Source: Scatosoma sp045656625 (GTDB taxonomy: Bacteria; Bacillota; Clostridia; Christensenellales; Borkfalkiaceae). From it: a DNA stretch of 9,864 nt. Shown piece after piece: positions 9,201 to 9,864 of the stretch (positions are counted from its first letter, which is position 1; every line of letters starts with the position of its first letter). The notes beneath the pieces were generated by a model, which worked only from the letters and a program-made list of their open reading frames with translations, was not told the DNA's origin and searched no databases. The stretch is taken from contig JAZORL010000058.1 of NCBI GenBank assembly GCA_045656625.1, positions 1 to 9,864 of the forward strand, in the 5' to 3' direction. A program made the translations under genes and the position numbers.

Positions 9201-9864
9201 ATGGCAAACTTAAAATCGGCTTGTCGGTTGCCTACGGTACAGCACAATTCTCGGAGTGGGGCTATTCAACAGACGCAGCTGTCATTAGCAGTTACTTTAG
9301 TGATGAACCCGACACTCCCCCTGTAGTAAACCCTGATGGAAGTGCCAGCTACAGCGAATACGCAGAAGTAGAAAACTTCGCTTGCAACATTTCTGGCGAT
9401 TACAAAGAATTCACGATGGGCGCGGAAGCTACGAATTATAACCCTCATTTTGAAGCGGTAGCAACGTTTAACGGCGGCGATGCCACTGGTAAAATCGGTT
9501 TCGAGTTCACCGCAGAAGACGGAAAAGTATTGCAATTTGTGTACAACAAAGAAACGAAGCGTTTCGGTTTCTATAATGGAGCAGTAGGGGCAAGCGATTA
9601 CCGTGAATATGAGTTAAATAACGATTTGTATAATGCTACGGGTGCAAATACAATAAAGGTTATTTATAACGGTAACAGAACGTTTGAAGTATGGATGAAC
9701 GGTGAAAAAGTATTGAATAAAACAACCGACTCAAGATTCCAAGACAGATTTACGATGGGTTGGAATTGTGGCGCATACGACCATTCGCAAGGTTCAGGCT
9801 ATCCCTTCGAGTTCTGGGGAACGAGTACGATTAACGATCGCGCAACGTTGAAAGTAAGAGCATA
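6260..9864 (+). CDS. Very large multidomain surface lipoprotein: CBM9-like, concanavalin-like modules, near-identical repeats (3' end outside window)
   Basis: I translated this frame from ATG 6260 to the window edge: 1201 codons without a stop, so the protein is longer than shown. A basic start (MKNIKKIL), hydrophobic core and lipobox ITAC give a lipid-modified Cys27. Domains by eye: about 53-240, a CBM9-like (DOMON-type) sandwich with IDGVLDEDVW at 59-68, YGVYMAAKVQDG and VEIFVPW ending at Trp190; about 282-450, a concanavalin-like sandwich; about 462-541, an InlB B-repeat-like domain (AGESIDVKIVTDSGYKVSKI); about 542-628, a carboxypeptidase-regulatory-like sandwich (EAGEYKLFVENY); 632-798, module A1; about 805-1012, a related module B; 1014-1030, a Pro/Asp linker (DEPDTPPVVNPDG); 1035 to the edge, module A2. 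I find no catalytic motif, so a glycan-binding or adhesive role is more likely than an enzyme, though a catalytic domain could lie beyond the edge. It follows the GH43 gene by 2 bases and probably works with it on the same polymer. Domain names are resemblance calls, moderately sure; the reading frame and lipoprotein signal are firm. Confidence -1.
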   Translation, partial: MKNIKKILISVCSVLTLTCSVAGITACKDKGFTANPAENGYEYKYTTNYEGENDPGIEIDGVLDEDVWQNKKWFTNAFYTDITGTMPKLAVTAFNTEYGVYMAAKVQDGNVVYSGSLDQSKNTTFEFYYYADKSDTVLGDRDYSTRHAFMMDCGGELYSTCERMKRAVVVDGVVNSGATTGATVEIFVPWSEMRIDVSDGVYPQKLFLLPAYRPILKGNTTSTQMFPVPLNPMHHMKNYYVFDDNGYTDPDAEGVIIGDASNGVAKSANWDIENLPEGKLSVTTGVEFNTIYFKDAFAENFMAETTIYPFGGPEGYAGRYAGFFLLATNGNYYTMMLDMRENRLVQASDGGNTLNAFGLTTLTEAHKFWEQVTKVTVDNPDVVDGATPYESGVRFKIIKDRAKIHYFANDIYLYSETLDFVQGRVYAGLFNMNVYAEYQDYSFTALTDEELNAELNYCNIYNVEAKTTTAGGYVEASKDYALAGESIDVKIVTDSGYKVSKITCNGEDITQVVSETAYNGIYTLANINETTEVNVEFAKIENAVTYKGLLVLTKEDAQKETVAADITLVNKTANEQRYEAVSTTNYGFEVKVEAGEYKLFVENYIGSLPITIDASVTETVEIDLSNMTSVEAEVENFACNLSGDYKEFTMGAEATNHNPHFEATATFFGGEPDGKIGFEFTAEEGKSLQFVYNKETKRFGFYNGADGASDYREYELSNNLYKSSGVNTIKVIYNGNRTFEVWMNGEKVMQNTEDARFKDRFTMGWNCGAYAHSQGSGYPFEFWGTSTINLRATLKVKAYASDGSDIMEFTCETTGGYTGVPEVSEPYSLGTEIYQGASMTINENGIIAYSAQTLGAQVFDAVEIEQGADFVIYATVVRGMTAQNAGFVVGSLGADNTKHLLFQWRRGQGDFYVWKDLSGWAGHADNVFKTSIGTEEAKIALVYTDGMYYAFLNGKWVCRFGSSFDNGWGGTLNVADIIGADGKLKIGLSVAYGTAQFSEWGYSTDAAVISSYFSDEPDTPPVVNPDGSASYSEYAEVENFACNISGDYKEFTMGAEATNYNPHFEAVATFNGGDATGKIGFEFTAEDGKVLQFVYNKETKRFGFYNGAVGASDYREYELNNDLYNATGANTIKVIYNGNRTFEVWMNGEKVLNKTTDSRFQDRFTMGWNCGAYDHSQGSGYPFEFWGTSTINDRATLKVRA
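8153..8653 (+). repeat. Repeat copy A1 inside the large lipoprotein gene (167 codons)
   Basis: Encodes residues 632-798, beginning AEVENFACNLSGDYKEF and ending ATLKVKA. Aligned without gaps to the copy at 9362, I count 25 differences in 167 residues (about 85% identical). The invariant core includes FVYNKETKRFGFYNG, NTIKVIYNGNRTFEVWMNGE and YPFEFWGTSTIN. Two cysteines, Cys639 and Cys767, are kept in both copies. The pattern of beta strands and the VWMNGEKV strand suggest a concanavalin-like carbohydrate-binding sandwich (inference). Confidence -1.
9362..9862 (+). repeat. Repeat copy A2 inside the large lipoprotein gene, running to the window edge
   Basis: Encodes residues 1035-1201, exactly 403 codons (1209 bases) after copy A1. 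It begins AEVENFACNISGDYKEF and reaches ATLKVRA, after which the last two bases TA fit the TAC (Tyr) of copy A1, so the similarity may continue. Cysteines are at 1042 and 1170. Substitutions cluster in short blocks (for example GGDATG against GGEPDG, NNDLYNATGA against SNNLYKSSGV), as expected for surface loops. Confidence -1.

Larger units (their letters stand above)
1..9864 (+). other. Putative glycan-utilisation operon (internal part)
   Basis: Six genes run in one direction with spacings of 13, -11, 45, 27 and 2 bases, and all five stop codons seen are TAA. No Rho-independent terminator hairpin, rRNA, tRNA, mobile element or CRISPR repeat is apparent, and no stretch over 45 bases is non-coding. 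The promoter, any regulator, and the transporter ATPase are not in the window. Single-transcript organisation is inferred from spacing alone. Confidence -1.

Noticed and set aside
2498..9535. Many minus-strand open frames of 67-132 codons across the + strand genes
   Set aside because: They lie antisense inside strong genes, lack convincing ribosome binding sites, and their translations show no family motifs; they follow from the codon pattern of the + strand.
8153..9864. Repeats as part of a mobile element or CRISPR-like array
   Set aside because: The repeats are in-frame protein modules aligned without gaps; there are no terminal inverted repeats, transposase, or short regularly spaced units.

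Overview
The window is one strand-consistent, gap-free gene cluster from a moderately AT-rich bacterium. Three things point to a Gram-positive, probably an anaerobic clostridial-type Firmicute: near-perfect AAAGGAGG-type ribosome binding sites, three exported proteins that all carry lipoprotein signal peptides, and a carbohydrate importer of the CUT1 type with no ATPase gene beside it. The lineage is an inference; there is no rRNA or other marker gene here.

Layout, all on the + strand: the C-terminal end of a nucleoside hydrolase-family protein (1-387); two sugar-type ABC permeases that overlap by 11 bases (401-1378 and 1368-2474); a large solute-binding lipoprotein (2520-4322); a family 43-type glycoside hydrolase lipoprotein with a C-terminal beta-sandwich domain (4350-6257); and a very large multidomain lipoprotein that starts at 6260 and is still open at the right edge (at least 1201 residues). 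The largest gap between genes is 45 bases, every gene after the first has its own Shine-Dalgarno sequence, and I see no terminator or convincing internal promoter. This looks like an internal slice of one operon whose two ends lie outside the window.

As a working model (inference), the operon handles a complex glycan at the cell surface. The long lipoprotein would bind the polymer through its CBM9-like and concanavalin-like modules, the GH43 enzyme would trim arabinose- or xylose-type side chains, the binding protein and two permeases would import the oligosaccharides using an ATPase encoded elsewhere, and the nucleoside hydrolase-family enzyme would cleave an N- or O-ribosyl-type bond in the cytoplasm. 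The substrate cannot be read from the sequence.

The most unusual object is the last gene. It has no recognisable catalytic domain, carries two copies of a 167-residue module about 85% identical and exactly 403 residues apart, contains further divergent modules that seem to share the same fold, and has cysteines that fall in pairs, one pair per domain.
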